From assembly GCA_003158175.1 (NCBI GenBank), contig PMHJ01000021.1, forward strand, positions 57,742 to 121,741: 64,000 nucleotides of DNA. The letters run 5' to 3'. Both the position numbers and the translations under genes were made by a program. Position 1 is the stretch's first letter. Each line of letters starts with the position of its first letter. The notes below the pieces were generated by a model, which had not been told where the DNA came from, ran no database searches, and saw only the letters and a program-made list of their open reading frames with translations. Of this stretch, positions 1 to 7,554 are shown piece after piece. The stretch is from Candidatus Cybelea septentrionalis (GTDB taxonomy: Bacteria > Vulcanimicrobiota > Vulcanimicrobiia > Vulcanimicrobiales > Vulcanimicrobiaceae).

Positions 1-342
1 CGCCAGGGCCTCGATCAGCGCATCGAAAGCGAGGCGCGTAACGTTTTGCAGACCTATCAATCGGCGCTCTCGCGCCTCTCCAGCGCGGGCCAGGCGCGCG
101 GCGCCGCGGAATCCGTCTACGCAAGCGAGGTTCGGAAGTTTCATAACGGTGAGTCGACAACGTTCTTGGTCCTTCAACGTCAGGTCGAGCTGGCGCAAGC
201 GCGCGGCGCGGAGCTGGAGGCGCAGACCGATCTCAATAAAGCGGTTGTCGAGCTTCAGCGTGTCGAGGGCACGATTCTCACCGATAATGGCGTCAATCTC
301 AAGAAGCTAGGGTCGGAGGCGCTCGCTACCGCGACGCCCTAG
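1..342 (+). CDS. TolC-family outer membrane efflux protein, C-terminal part (partial)
   Basis: The reading frame is open from base 1, so the gene begins outside the window and only about 113 C-terminal residues are visible. The sequence is a long amphipathic helix rich in Ala, Gln and Glu, with a motif resembling KFHNGESTTFLVLQRQVEL. That pattern is typical of the last helical hairpin of TolC-like outer membrane channels, where a Gly-Glu turn precedes a Leu-rich return helix. TolC proteins form trimeric channels for tripartite export pumps. No partner pump gene is visible. The substrate cannot be inferred, and the call rests on the repeat-like helical pattern alone. Confidence 0.75.
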   Translation, partial: RQGLDQRIESEARNVLQTYQSALSRLSSAGQARGAAESVYASEVRKFHNGESTTFLVLQRQVELAQARGAELEAQTDLNKAVVELQRVEGTILTDNGVNLKKLGSEALATATP

Positions 343-344
343 AG

Positions 345-530
345 CTACGTAGTGCTCGTCGCCGGCGCCCAGGTCTGCGTTGCGATCCTCCACGTGTCTC
401 CGGAGCGGCGCAGCGTCAGGGTGAAAAGTCCGGTTTCGTGCCCGCGCCTACCACCCTTCACGGCGTACGAAATGTAGAGGGGAACGACGACGTACGCGCT
501 GTCCCAGGATGTGTGCGCTTCAGCTAGACC
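345..530 (-). pseudogene. NTF2/SnoaL-like domain remnant
   Basis: A minus-strand frame directly downstream of pgl encodes about 50 residues resembling the last strands of SnoaL/DUF4440 NTF2-like domains: a strand around AYVVVPLYISY, a turn with KGG, then a strand GLFTLTLRR and a closing WRIATQTWA. A full domain is about 120-130 residues. Here the upstream half is missing because the frame runs straight into the end of pgl. I read it as the tail of a decayed gene rather than an independent small protein. It has no clear ribosome-binding site. Confidence 0.4.
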
Positions 531-1263
531 TCGAACGAAGCAGGTTCGCCGCGGCTTCGTCAACCAGCCACGTCAGCTCACCAGAACTGGGTTGCACGAG
601 TTGCGCCGGATAGGTCAGCGGATCGCGCGGGCCTTCATACACGGCCGCGAGCGCCCGAGCTTTCGCAGCCCCCTCGACGGCGAAGACGACGCGGTGCGCC
701 GCGTTGATCAGCTTCGGCGTGACGGTTACGCGCCACATCGCTTGCGACTGCGCGTACGCCGCTTCCACCAGCGAATCTTCCTCGGGTTCTTGCGCGATTC
801 CGGGAAAGAGCGAGGCCGTGTGCCCATCTTCACCCAGGCCGAGCATCACTAAGTCGAGGCGCGGCATCCCTCCGAATTCGGCGCGCAGAATCGATGCGTA
901 CTCGTTGGCCGCGAGCCCCGGATCGATTTCGCCGCGCATTCGCGCGACGTTCGTGCTCGGGATCGGAACCGCGTCCAAGAAGGCTTCGCGCGCCATGCGG
1001 TAGTTGGAGCGTTCGTCGTCGGGCGGGACGCAGCGCTCGTCACCAAAGTAGATGAAGACGTTGCTCCAGGGCAGACTCTCACGCAACGGATCGGCGGCGA
1101 GCAGCTCGTAGGCGGCGCGCGGCGTGTTGCCGCCCGAGAGCGCGACCGAAAATCTGCCGCGTTCCGCGATCGCGCGTTGGCCTGTAGCAACGAAATAGTC
1201 CGCCAACGCTTGCGCGACCGCGCCGGCGTCGGCGTAGACGAGGAGGTCGCCGCGTTCGTTCAT
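520..1263 (-). CDS. pgl: 6-phosphogluconolactonase
   Basis: Hydrolyses 6-phosphoglucono-1,5-lactone to 6-phosphogluconate, the second step of the oxidative pentose phosphate pathway. The 247-residue protein has the family signature SGGNTP at residues 43-48, GDERCV at 74-79 and LGEDGHTASLFPG at 143-155, the SugarP_isomerase/DevB fold motifs. Its ATG overlaps the opcA stop codon as ATGA, which implies translational coupling. It is the last gene of the operon tkt, tal-pgi, gnd, zwf, opcA, pgl. Length and motifs look intact. Confidence 0.95.
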   Translation of the reverse strand: MNERGDLLVYADAGAVAQALADYFVATGQRAIAERGRFSVALSGGNTPRAAYELLAADPLRESLPWSNVFIYFGDERCVPPDDERSNYRMAREAFLDAVPIPSTNVARMRGEIDPGLAANEYASILRAEFGGMPRLDLVMLGLGEDGHTASLFPGIAQEPEEDSLVEAAYAQSQAMWRVTVTPKLINAAHRVVFAVEGAAKARALAAVYEGPRDPLTYPAQLVQPSSGELTWLVDEAAANLLRSRSS

Positions 1264-2225
1264 GCCGACGGCGTTCCAACGGCGAGAATGGCGCCCGCCG
1301 CCGCCAGCGAGGCTTGAAATACCCGATCGTTCTGACTCGTCAGGATCGCGCGCTCGACGAGGGCGGCGACGCCCGGATTATTGATTGCACGGAGTCTCGG
1401 CGGCTTCGCTCGGTTTCCGCTCACGCTCAGGTTGATCGTCTCGCCGTGCGAGTCTATCTCCGCCACGAAGCTCGAGTTCGTCGCGGTAAGGGCGACGCGC
1501 GCAATGCGCCGAGGCTCGCCTTCGCGACGAATCGCAAAGGCGATCTGCTTGCCCGATGGGGCGGCCAGCGTATCCCGCGAGGCGGGTTTCCAGTCTAAGC
1601 GGCTCGCGAGCCATCCGAGCAGATACAACGCTTCGGGGTCAGAACCGCACGCGATCTCTACGTGTGTCAGATCCAGGAGCTCGGAGGACTCTTCGCCGTC
1701 AAAGAGGATCGCGACGCTCTCTTGCCACGGAGCGAGGCGGAGGTAGGCGATGTCTGCGATGGACAGCTCCGCGTGACGTCCGACGTATTCCACGAGCTCG
1801 CGCAGCGCAGCGTTCCCGGCATCCACCAACGAACTGTTGTAAACGACGGTTCGCGCGTCGCGCGAGAGCTCGCAGAACCGATCGTCGTCTCCAATTCCCG
1901 TTGCGATCCAGAGCAATATCACCGGGGCCTCAGGCATCCGCAACGCATTCAACGCTCCCCGCAAGACCTCGGGGTTGCTTCCCTTTGCGCCCAGCTCGAT
2001 CCAATCTTCGCCCTCAACGTGGTGCAGCGCGTCGCTTTGCGTGCCGTCGAACAGAATCACGCGGGACGGATGTTTTGCGGCGAGCGTGTGGATTCGGTCG
2101 CGCGCGAGGTCGCCGATTGAGGCATCCTCGAAGAAAACGACGATCGTCATTGTGGCAACATAAACTCCGCCGCCTCGCTCGCGCGCGCGTTCGTCCAGTT
2201 CTTTCAAAACGAGTCCAAAAGACAT
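1260..2225 (-). CDS. opcA: Glucose-6-phosphate dehydrogenase assembly protein OpcA
   Basis: OpcA is an allosteric/assembly partner of glucose-6-phosphate dehydrogenase, known from cyanobacteria and actinobacteria. The 321-residue product starts MSFGLVLKELDER and has the family layout: an N-terminal alpha/beta part with a TMTIVVFF strand and VILFDGTQSDA, a middle part with APVILLWIATG, and a C-terminal regulatory-like beta domain. Its position between zwf and pgl supports the call. A longer frame extends upstream into zwf, but that stretch is zwf shadow. The ATG at 2225 lies at the edge of a dispersed repeat copy, which also supplies the preceding GAAGG. Confidence 0.85.
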   Translation of the reverse strand: MSFGLVLKELDERARERGGGVYVATMTIVVFFEDASIGDLARDRIHTLAAKHPSRVILFDGTQSDALHHVEGEDWIELGAKGSNPEVLRGALNALRMPEAPVILLWIATGIGDDDRFCELSRDARTVVYNSSLVDAGNAALRELVEYVGRHAELSIADIAYLRLAPWQESVAILFDGEESSELLDLTHVEIACGSDPEALYLLGWLASRLDWKPASRDTLAAPSGKQIAFAIRREGEPRRIARVALTATNSSFVAEIDSHGETINLSVSGNRAKPPRLRAINNPGVAALVERAILTSQNDRVFQASLAAAGAILAVGTPSA

Positions 2226-2247
2226 CCTTCGACTCCGCTCAGGACAA
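2223..2247 (-). repeat. Dispersed repeat copy at the opcA start
   Basis: On the minus strand this reads CCTGAGC, GGAGTCGAAGG, ATGTC. It is one unit of the window-wide family built from GTCATCCTGAGC and GTCGAAGGATGA. It fills the zwf-opcA spacer and contributes the opcA ATG. Confidence 0.8.
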
Positions 2248-2256
2248 AAAAGGAAT

Positions 2257-3804
2257 TCATAGGCGGCGCCAATCGGGGAAGAGGTGTTGCGCGCTCTGCG
2301 GTCCCTGGCTTCCGGCGGCGTAGTTGGGAAACGTGAAATCCTTGGTGTGCTGCCAAACCTCGAGGATCGGCGTGACGATCTCCCAAGCTCGCTCGACGGC
2401 ATCCCAGCGCGTGAAGAGGGTCTGGTCGCCCTGGATTGCATCGCCGATGAGCCGCTCATACGCCGGCGGCGACACGACGCCGAAGCCCGTGCCGTAACTG
2501 AAGTCCATGAACACGCTGCGGATGTGCTCCTTAGGTCCGGGAACCTTGGCTTCGAAGCGCATCGACACGCCTTCGTCCGGCTCGATCTTGATCACCAAGA
2601 CGTTGGGTTCGATTCGATCGGTCGCCTCGCCGTAGAAGCGATGTGGTATGGGCTTGAACGTTACGGCAATCTCCGAGACCTTGCGCGGCAATCGCTTTCC
2701 GGAGCGCAGATAGAAAGGGACGCCGGCCCAGCGCCAGCTCTCGACGAAGAGCTTGACCGCCGCAAAGGTCTCCGTATTGGAGTCGGGTGCGACGTCATGT
2801 TCCTGGCGATATCCGATGACCGCGCCGCCGTCGATCGTTCCCGGGCCGTATTGCCCGCGCGCCGAGAGCGACCATACGTCTGCGTAGGGCGGCGGCCGGA
2901 TTGCCGAAAGTACCTTGTACTTCTCGTTGCGGATGTCGTCGGCGTGCGAGCTGATCGGCGCCTCCATCGCGACCAGCGCGAGCAGGTTGATCACGTGGTT
3001 TTGAATCATGTCGCGCAGCGCACCGGCACTGTCGTAATAGCCGCCACGCTCTTCGACCCCGAGTGATTCCGCCGAAGTGATCTGGATATTCTGCACGTAG
3101 TTACGGTTCCAGATCGGCTCGAAAATCGTGTTGGCGAAGCGCAGCGCGATGATGTCCTGCACCGGCTCCTTTCCGAGATAGTGGTCGATGCGGTAAATCT
3201 CGTTCTCGGGAAATACCGCTTCGATCGCCTGCTGGAGCTTTCGCGCGGAATCGAGATCGGTACCGAAGGGCTTCTCTACCACGATGCGCGTCCAGCCGTT
3301 TGCATCTTTGTCGAGACCGGCTTCCTTGAGACGCTTGATGATCTCGGGGAAGACCGGCGGCGGCGTCGCGAGATAGAAGAGGTGATTACCGGCGGTACCA
3401 AACTCGGCATCGTTTTGCGCGAGCCGGTCTTTGAGCGCGAGGAAGTGCCGCGTGTCGGTAAAATCCGCCGTGACGTAACTGATTCGCTTCGCGAAATCTT
3501 CCCAGAGCGGGCCCTGCGGCTTTTTGTCCGGCGGCATGAAAAGGTCGAGCTGCTTGCGGCAATACTCGCGGAAGGCCGCGTCGTCGTATGGCGTGCGAGC
3601 AAAACCGACCAGTGCAAATGCGGTCGGAAGTATGCCGCGCAAGTGCATCGAATAGACCGCCGGCAGCAGCATGCGTTTAAAAAGGTCGCCGCTGGCGCCA
3701 AAGAAGACCGCGCTGCAAGGCGACGTGATTCCCTCTTCCGGCAACCCCGCGCGCAGCGGGTTGACCGCTATTTCCTCAAGCACGCGGTTCGGCCTTGACG
3801 GCAT
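2257..3804 (-). CDS. zwf: Glucose-6-phosphate 1-dehydrogenase
   Basis: Oxidises glucose 6-phosphate to 6-phosphogluconolactone with NAD(P)+, the entry step of the oxidative pentose phosphate pathway. The 515-residue protein carries the dinucleotide-binding GASGDL at residues 36-41 and the substrate/catalytic stretch RIDHYLGKEPV with His208. It also contains EKPFGTDL and PFYLRSGK, all family hallmarks. The ATG at 3804 overlaps the end of gnd by 29 bases, so the two genes are cotranscribed. OpcA and Pgl follow. Length is normal. Confidence 0.96.
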   Translation of the reverse strand: MPSRPNRVLEEIAVNPLRAGLPEEGITSPCSAVFFGASGDLFKRMLLPAVYSMHLRGILPTAFALVGFARTPYDDAAFREYCRKQLDLFMPPDKKPQGPLWEDFAKRISYVTADFTDTRHFLALKDRLAQNDAEFGTAGNHLFYLATPPPVFPEIIKRLKEAGLDKDANGWTRIVVEKPFGTDLDSARKLQQAIEAVFPENEIYRIDHYLGKEPVQDIIALRFANTIFEPIWNRNYVQNIQITSAESLGVEERGGYYDSAGALRDMIQNHVINLLALVAMEAPISSHADDIRNEKYKVLSAIRPPPYADVWSLSARGQYGPGTIDGGAVIGYRQEHDVAPDSNTETFAAVKLFVESWRWAGVPFYLRSGKRLPRKVSEIAVTFKPIPHRFYGEATDRIEPNVLVIKIEPDEGVSMRFEAKVPGPKEHIRSVFMDFSYGTGFGVVSPPAYERLIGDAIQGDQTLFTRWDAVERAWEIVTPILEVWQHTKDFTFPNYAAGSQGPQSAQHLFPDWRRL

Positions 3805-4684
3805 GGCCGCCGAACTGATTGCGCAACGCGGCGACCACCTTCGCGCTGAACGATTCGTCTTGGCGCGATGCCATGCGCGCGAGCAGCGAAAGCGTGATCA
3901 CGGGCGCAGGAACGTTTTCGTCGATGGCCGTCTCGACGGTCCAGCGGCCCTCTCCGGTGTCGTCGACATATCCGCGAATATCTTTCAAGCCCGGATCCTC
4001 GCGAAACGCCAGGACCAATAACTCGAGCAGCCACGAACGAACGACGCTGCCATGACACCAGAGCTCGGCAAGCTGGCCGAGATCGTACGGGTACTGGGAT
4101 CGCTCGAGAATCTCGAAGCCCTCGCCATAGGCCTGCAGCAGACCGTACTCTATTCCGTTATGAACCATCTTGGAGAAGTGTCCCGCGCCGGCGGGGCCGA
4201 CGTGCGCGTAACCTTTGGGCGGGGCCAGCGTGAGAAAGATCGGTTCGCACGCGTGCACTTGCTCGTCGTCGCCGCCGACCATGAGGCAGTAGCCCTCTTT
4301 TAAACCCCAAACGCCGCCACTCGTGCCGGCATCAATCAGCGAAACGCCCTTGGCCTTGCAAATGGCGTAGAGCTTCAGGCCATCCTTATAATTCGTGTTT
4401 CCGCCATCAATGATGATGCCGCCGCTGCCCATCGCGTCGGCGAGCTGCGTGATGGTTTCGTCGGTCGGCGCGCCGGCCGGCACCATCACCCATGCGATTT
4501 TCGGCGAGCTGGTAAGCTTGGCAACCATGTCCTGCAGGCTCTGCGCGCCGGTCGCACCGGCGGCGGCGGCCGTCGTGACGGCCTTCGGGTCGCGGTCGTA
4601 CGCAACGACGTGATGACCACCGCCGATCAGACGCTGCGTCATAAAGTTGCCCATCTTGCCGAGGCCCACCATTCCGAGTTCCAT
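3776..4684 (-). CDS. gnd: 6-phosphogluconate dehydrogenase, decarboxylating (short form)
   Basis: Oxidatively decarboxylates 6-phosphogluconate to ribulose 5-phosphate. At 302 residues it belongs to the short GntZ/YqeC-type group, not the roughly 470-residue form. Visible motifs are GLGKMG at residues 7-12, IIIDGGNTNYKDG, and the substrate-binding GTSGGVWGLKEGYCLMVGG. After the second Rossmann strand the sequence is YDRDP with an acidic residue. In this family that suggests NAD+ rather than NADP+ (inference). The start is ATG at 4684 behind AAAGGA. A longer frame upstream lies inside tal-pgi and is not coding. Confidence 0.94.
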   Translation of the reverse strand: MELGMVGLGKMGNFMTQRLIGGGHHVVAYDRDPKAVTTAAAAGATGAQSLQDMVAKLTSSPKIAWVMVPAGAPTDETITQLADAMGSGGIIIDGGNTNYKDGLKLYAICKAKGVSLIDAGTSGGVWGLKEGYCLMVGGDDEQVHACEPIFLTLAPPKGYAHVGPAGAGHFSKMVHNGIEYGLLQAYGEGFEILERSQYPYDLGQLAELWCHGSVVRSWLLELLVLAFREDPGLKDIRGYVDDTGEGRWTVETAIDENVPAPVITLSLLARMASRQDESFSAKVVAALRNQFGGHAVKAEPRA

Positions 4685-4704
4685 TGTAACGTCGTCCTTT
4701 CGAT

Positions 4705-7545
4705 CTAGACGCGAGCTGCGAGTGCTTCGTCGGCGGCGGCGACGAGGGCGCGCAGCGCTGGCTCGATGGCGCCTTTGAGATGAACGCGCACGCCGCGGCG
4801 CCCCCGTTTGTCCAGCGACATCCAATCGCCGAGCGCTTGCGCAGCGAGCAGCGTACGAAAGCCGACCTGCATGCCGGGAATCATCGGATCGTCGGGATCG
4901 TCGGCCGTGATCTGCAGCACGACGCACGAATCGGGACCGCCTTTGTGGAGCTGCCCCGTCGAATGGAGGAAGCGCGGGCCGAAGCCGACCGTCGTCGCGA
5001 CGCGGCGCGCGTCGCGGATCTTCAAACGAAGTTCCTGGAGAAGCTCGTGGTGCGTCGGGTTGCGCGCGATGTAGGCGGTGATCGCATTATAATCGTGTGG
5101 CCGCAGCTGCGCGAAGAGGGCCGCCAGCGCCTGCGTCGCGTTCTGCGCCGTAATCTCTTTGCTTCCGGAAAGATAGGTTACGCTGAAGTCGGGTCCTTCG
5201 ACGTTGGCTGCGGGCTCGTCGAACTTGCCGTTGCGCGCGTACTCTGCGAGCAGCGCGACGGTATTATCTTTCGATTCCTGTACGTTGGGTTGATCGAAGG
5301 CGTCGATTCCAAGGATGACGCCCGCCGCCGCCACGGCGATCTCCCAAAGATAGAACTGCTCGCCGAGATCGTAGGGATCGTTCATCTCCAGGCGGATCAC
5401 GGGATGACCGGCCGCCTCGAGCGCGCGCAGTTTATCATCGACGCCGGGATCGGGGGCGGGGAGATTGGCGCCGACGTATGTGAAGACGCGATCGTCGGAG
5501 TAGTCCGTGGGTTCGCCGAGCGGCTCGCCTTCGATTGGTACGATCCCTCGCCCAAGTTTGCCGGTGGATTCGGCGATCAGTTGCTCCGCCCACGCGCCGA
5601 AGGCCTTGACTTGCGGATGCGTGATAATGGTGAGCTTGTCACGGCCGTTCTGCGCGAGGCCGCCGATCGTCGCGCCGAAGCGAACGCCGGGCGCGCTTCG
5701 GGAGTCGACCGTGCGATCGTTGGCGTGCATGGCGCCGAGCGCGCGATCGAGGAGCAGGTTGATGTCGTATCCCGCAATCGCCGAGGGCGCGATGCCGACG
5801 AACGAGAGTGCCGAATAGCGCCCGCCGATATTCGGATCGTTCTTGAAGTCCTCTCGGAACGATGCCTCCTTCGCCTCTTTGTCGAGCGCCGTTCCGGGAT
5901 CGGTGATGGCAGCGAAGTTGCGGCCGGCCTGCGCCGATCCGACTTGCTTGCTGACCTTCTCGTGGAAGTATGCGTAGAAGGCGTTGGGCTCCGTGGTCGT
6001 GCCGCTCTTGCTGGAGATGATGAAGAGCGTCTCGCCGACGTTGATTTTCTCTTCGAGTTCCTTGATCTGTTGCGGACACGTCGAATCGAGGACGTACAGC
6101 TGCGGGTAGCCGTCGCAGCGTCCGAAGGTATCGGCGAGAATGTCGGGGGCCAGCGAGCTTCCCCCCATCCCGCAGACCACGGCAAAATCGAAGTGCTCCT
6201 TCGCCTCTTTCGCGAACGAGCGCAAACCGGGGACCTCTTCGAGCATGCGCTGCTGGATGTCGAGCCAGCCCAACGATTTCTTAATAATCGCGATGTCGTT
6301 GGGCTGCGTCGACCACAGCGTCGCATCGTGTGCCCACATTCGCTTCAAGAAATCGGCCGACGAGAGCTTCTCGAGCGCCGCGTCGTAGACCGGTTTCAAG
6401 GAACCCAACGAGAGCTGCACTCGCTCGGCGCCGCCCGACTCCAGAAGTTTCTGCTTGTAGACGATCGCGCCGATCAGCGCCGCGAACGAATCGGAGAAGA
6501 GCTGGACGCCCTCGACTTGGAGATCGTGTGTGACGTCGAAGAGCGAGATCTTCGCGTCTTGAAGCGCGCGCATCACGTCGTTGGCCTCTCCGAGATTGCT
6601 CTCCACGGTGTCCGGGACGATCGTTCCGTGATCGAGTAGGGCCTCGAGCGTTGCCGGCGGCATCGTATTGACCGTATCGGGGCCGACGACGGTCTCGACG
6701 TACATCAGGTCTGGATACTGCGGATTCTTCGTTGAGGTCGAAGCCCACAGCGGGCGCTGAACCGCGCCGCCCTTCGCCTTAACCGGCGCGAACTGGTCTC
6801 CGTAGAAGATCTCTTTGAACTTCTGGTAGGTGAGCTTGAGATTTGCAACGCCGGTCTTGCCGAGCAGAGGCTCGAGCTTTTCGCCTTTGCTTATGCGGTC
6901 TTGCAAAAGCTTGTCGATGGCGGTGTCGATGCGGCTGACGAAGACTGAGTTGACCGAACGGATAGCGTCGATCGGTTTGCCCTCGGCAATGCGCCGCTGC
7001 AGGCCCTTGACGTATGCTTGCGCCGCGAGTTCGTACATCTCGACGGAAAAGATCAGCGTGACGTTGATGTTGTAGCCGCGGTAGATGGCCTCTTCGATCG
7101 CCGGCAGACCGGCCTTGGTGCCCGGAATCTTGATCATGACGTTTGGGCGTTTCACGCGGTCCCACAACTCCCGCACCATCGCGATCGTGCCGGCGGTGTC
7201 GTTGGCCAGCAACGGGGAGACTTCTAGGCTTACGAAGCCATCGTTGCCGCCCGACGATTCATAGACCGTAGCGAACGCGTCGCACGCGCTTTGAATGTCT
7301 TGGACTGCCAGGTCCCAAAAGAGCGCGTCGGCGCTCTTCTCCGTGCCAACCAGCCTTCCGAGCTGTTCGTCGTAATCGCTGCCGGCGCCGATCGCTTTTT
7401 CGAAGATCGTCGGATTGCTCGTCATCCCGCGCAAGCCCTGATCGATCATTCGCTTGAGCTCACCCGACTCGAACATATTGCGGCGGAGGTTGTCGAGCCA
7501 CACGCTCTGCCCGTCGTCGAGCAGTTGCTGGATCTGGTTTTTCAT
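4705..7545 (-). CDS. tal-pgi: Bifunctional transaldolase / glucose-6-phosphate isomerase
   Basis: A 946-residue fusion. Residues 1 to about 370 are transaldolase, with MTSNPTIF at 41-48 and the Schiff-base lysine in MIKIPGT (Lys139). From about 380 to the end is phosphoglucose isomerase, with the sugar-phosphate-binding SSKSGTTTEP at 511-520. Together they interconvert pentose and hexose phosphates and return fructose 6-phosphate to glucose 6-phosphate, allowing cyclic use of the oxidative branch. Such fusions are known from some cyanobacteria, actinobacteria and acidobacteria. It lies 9 bases after tkt and 20 before gnd. ATG at 7545; AGGAGAG lies upstream. Confidence 0.95.
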   Translation of the reverse strand: MKNQIQQLLDDGQSVWLDNLRRNMFESGELKRMIDQGLRGMTSNPTIFEKAIGAGSDYDEQLGRLVGTEKSADALFWDLAVQDIQSACDAFATVYESSGGNDGFVSLEVSPLLANDTAGTIAMVRELWDRVKRPNVMIKIPGTKAGLPAIEEAIYRGYNINVTLIFSVEMYELAAQAYVKGLQRRIAEGKPIDAIRSVNSVFVSRIDTAIDKLLQDRISKGEKLEPLLGKTGVANLKLTYQKFKEIFYGDQFAPVKAKGGAVQRPLWASTSTKNPQYPDLMYVETVVGPDTVNTMPPATLEALLDHGTIVPDTVESNLGEANDVMRALQDAKISLFDVTHDLQVEGVQLFSDSFAALIGAIVYKQKLLESGGAERVQLSLGSLKPVYDAALEKLSSADFLKRMWAHDATLWSTQPNDIAIIKKSLGWLDIQQRMLEEVPGLRSFAKEAKEHFDFAVVCGMGGSSLAPDILADTFGRCDGYPQLYVLDSTCPQQIKELEEKINVGETLFIISSKSGTTTEPNAFYAYFHEKVSKQVGSAQAGRNFAAITDPGTALDKEAKEASFREDFKNDPNIGGRYSALSFVGIAPSAIAGYDINLLLDRALGAMHANDRTVDSRSAPGVRFGATIGGLAQNGRDKLTIITHPQVKAFGAWAEQLIAESTGKLGRGIVPIEGEPLGEPTDYSDDRVFTYVGANLPAPDPGVDDKLRALEAAGHPVIRLEMNDPYDLGEQFYLWEIAVAAAGVILGIDAFDQPNVQESKDNTVALLAEYARNGKFDEPAANVEGPDFSVTYLSGSKEITAQNATQALAALFAQLRPHDYNAITAYIARNPTHHELLQELRLKIRDARRVATTVGFGPRFLHSTGQLHKGGPDSCVVLQITADDPDDPMIPGMQVGFRTLLAAQALGDWMSLDKRGRRGVRVHLKGAIEPALRALVAAADEALAARV

Positions 7546-7554
7546 TGGTCTCTC

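Noticed and set aside
4780..6639. A 619-codon open frame on the plus strand opposite tal-pgi
   Set aside because: It is antisense to a well-supported enzyme, is rich in Arg, Glu and Gly as expected for GC-rich shadows, and matches no family.
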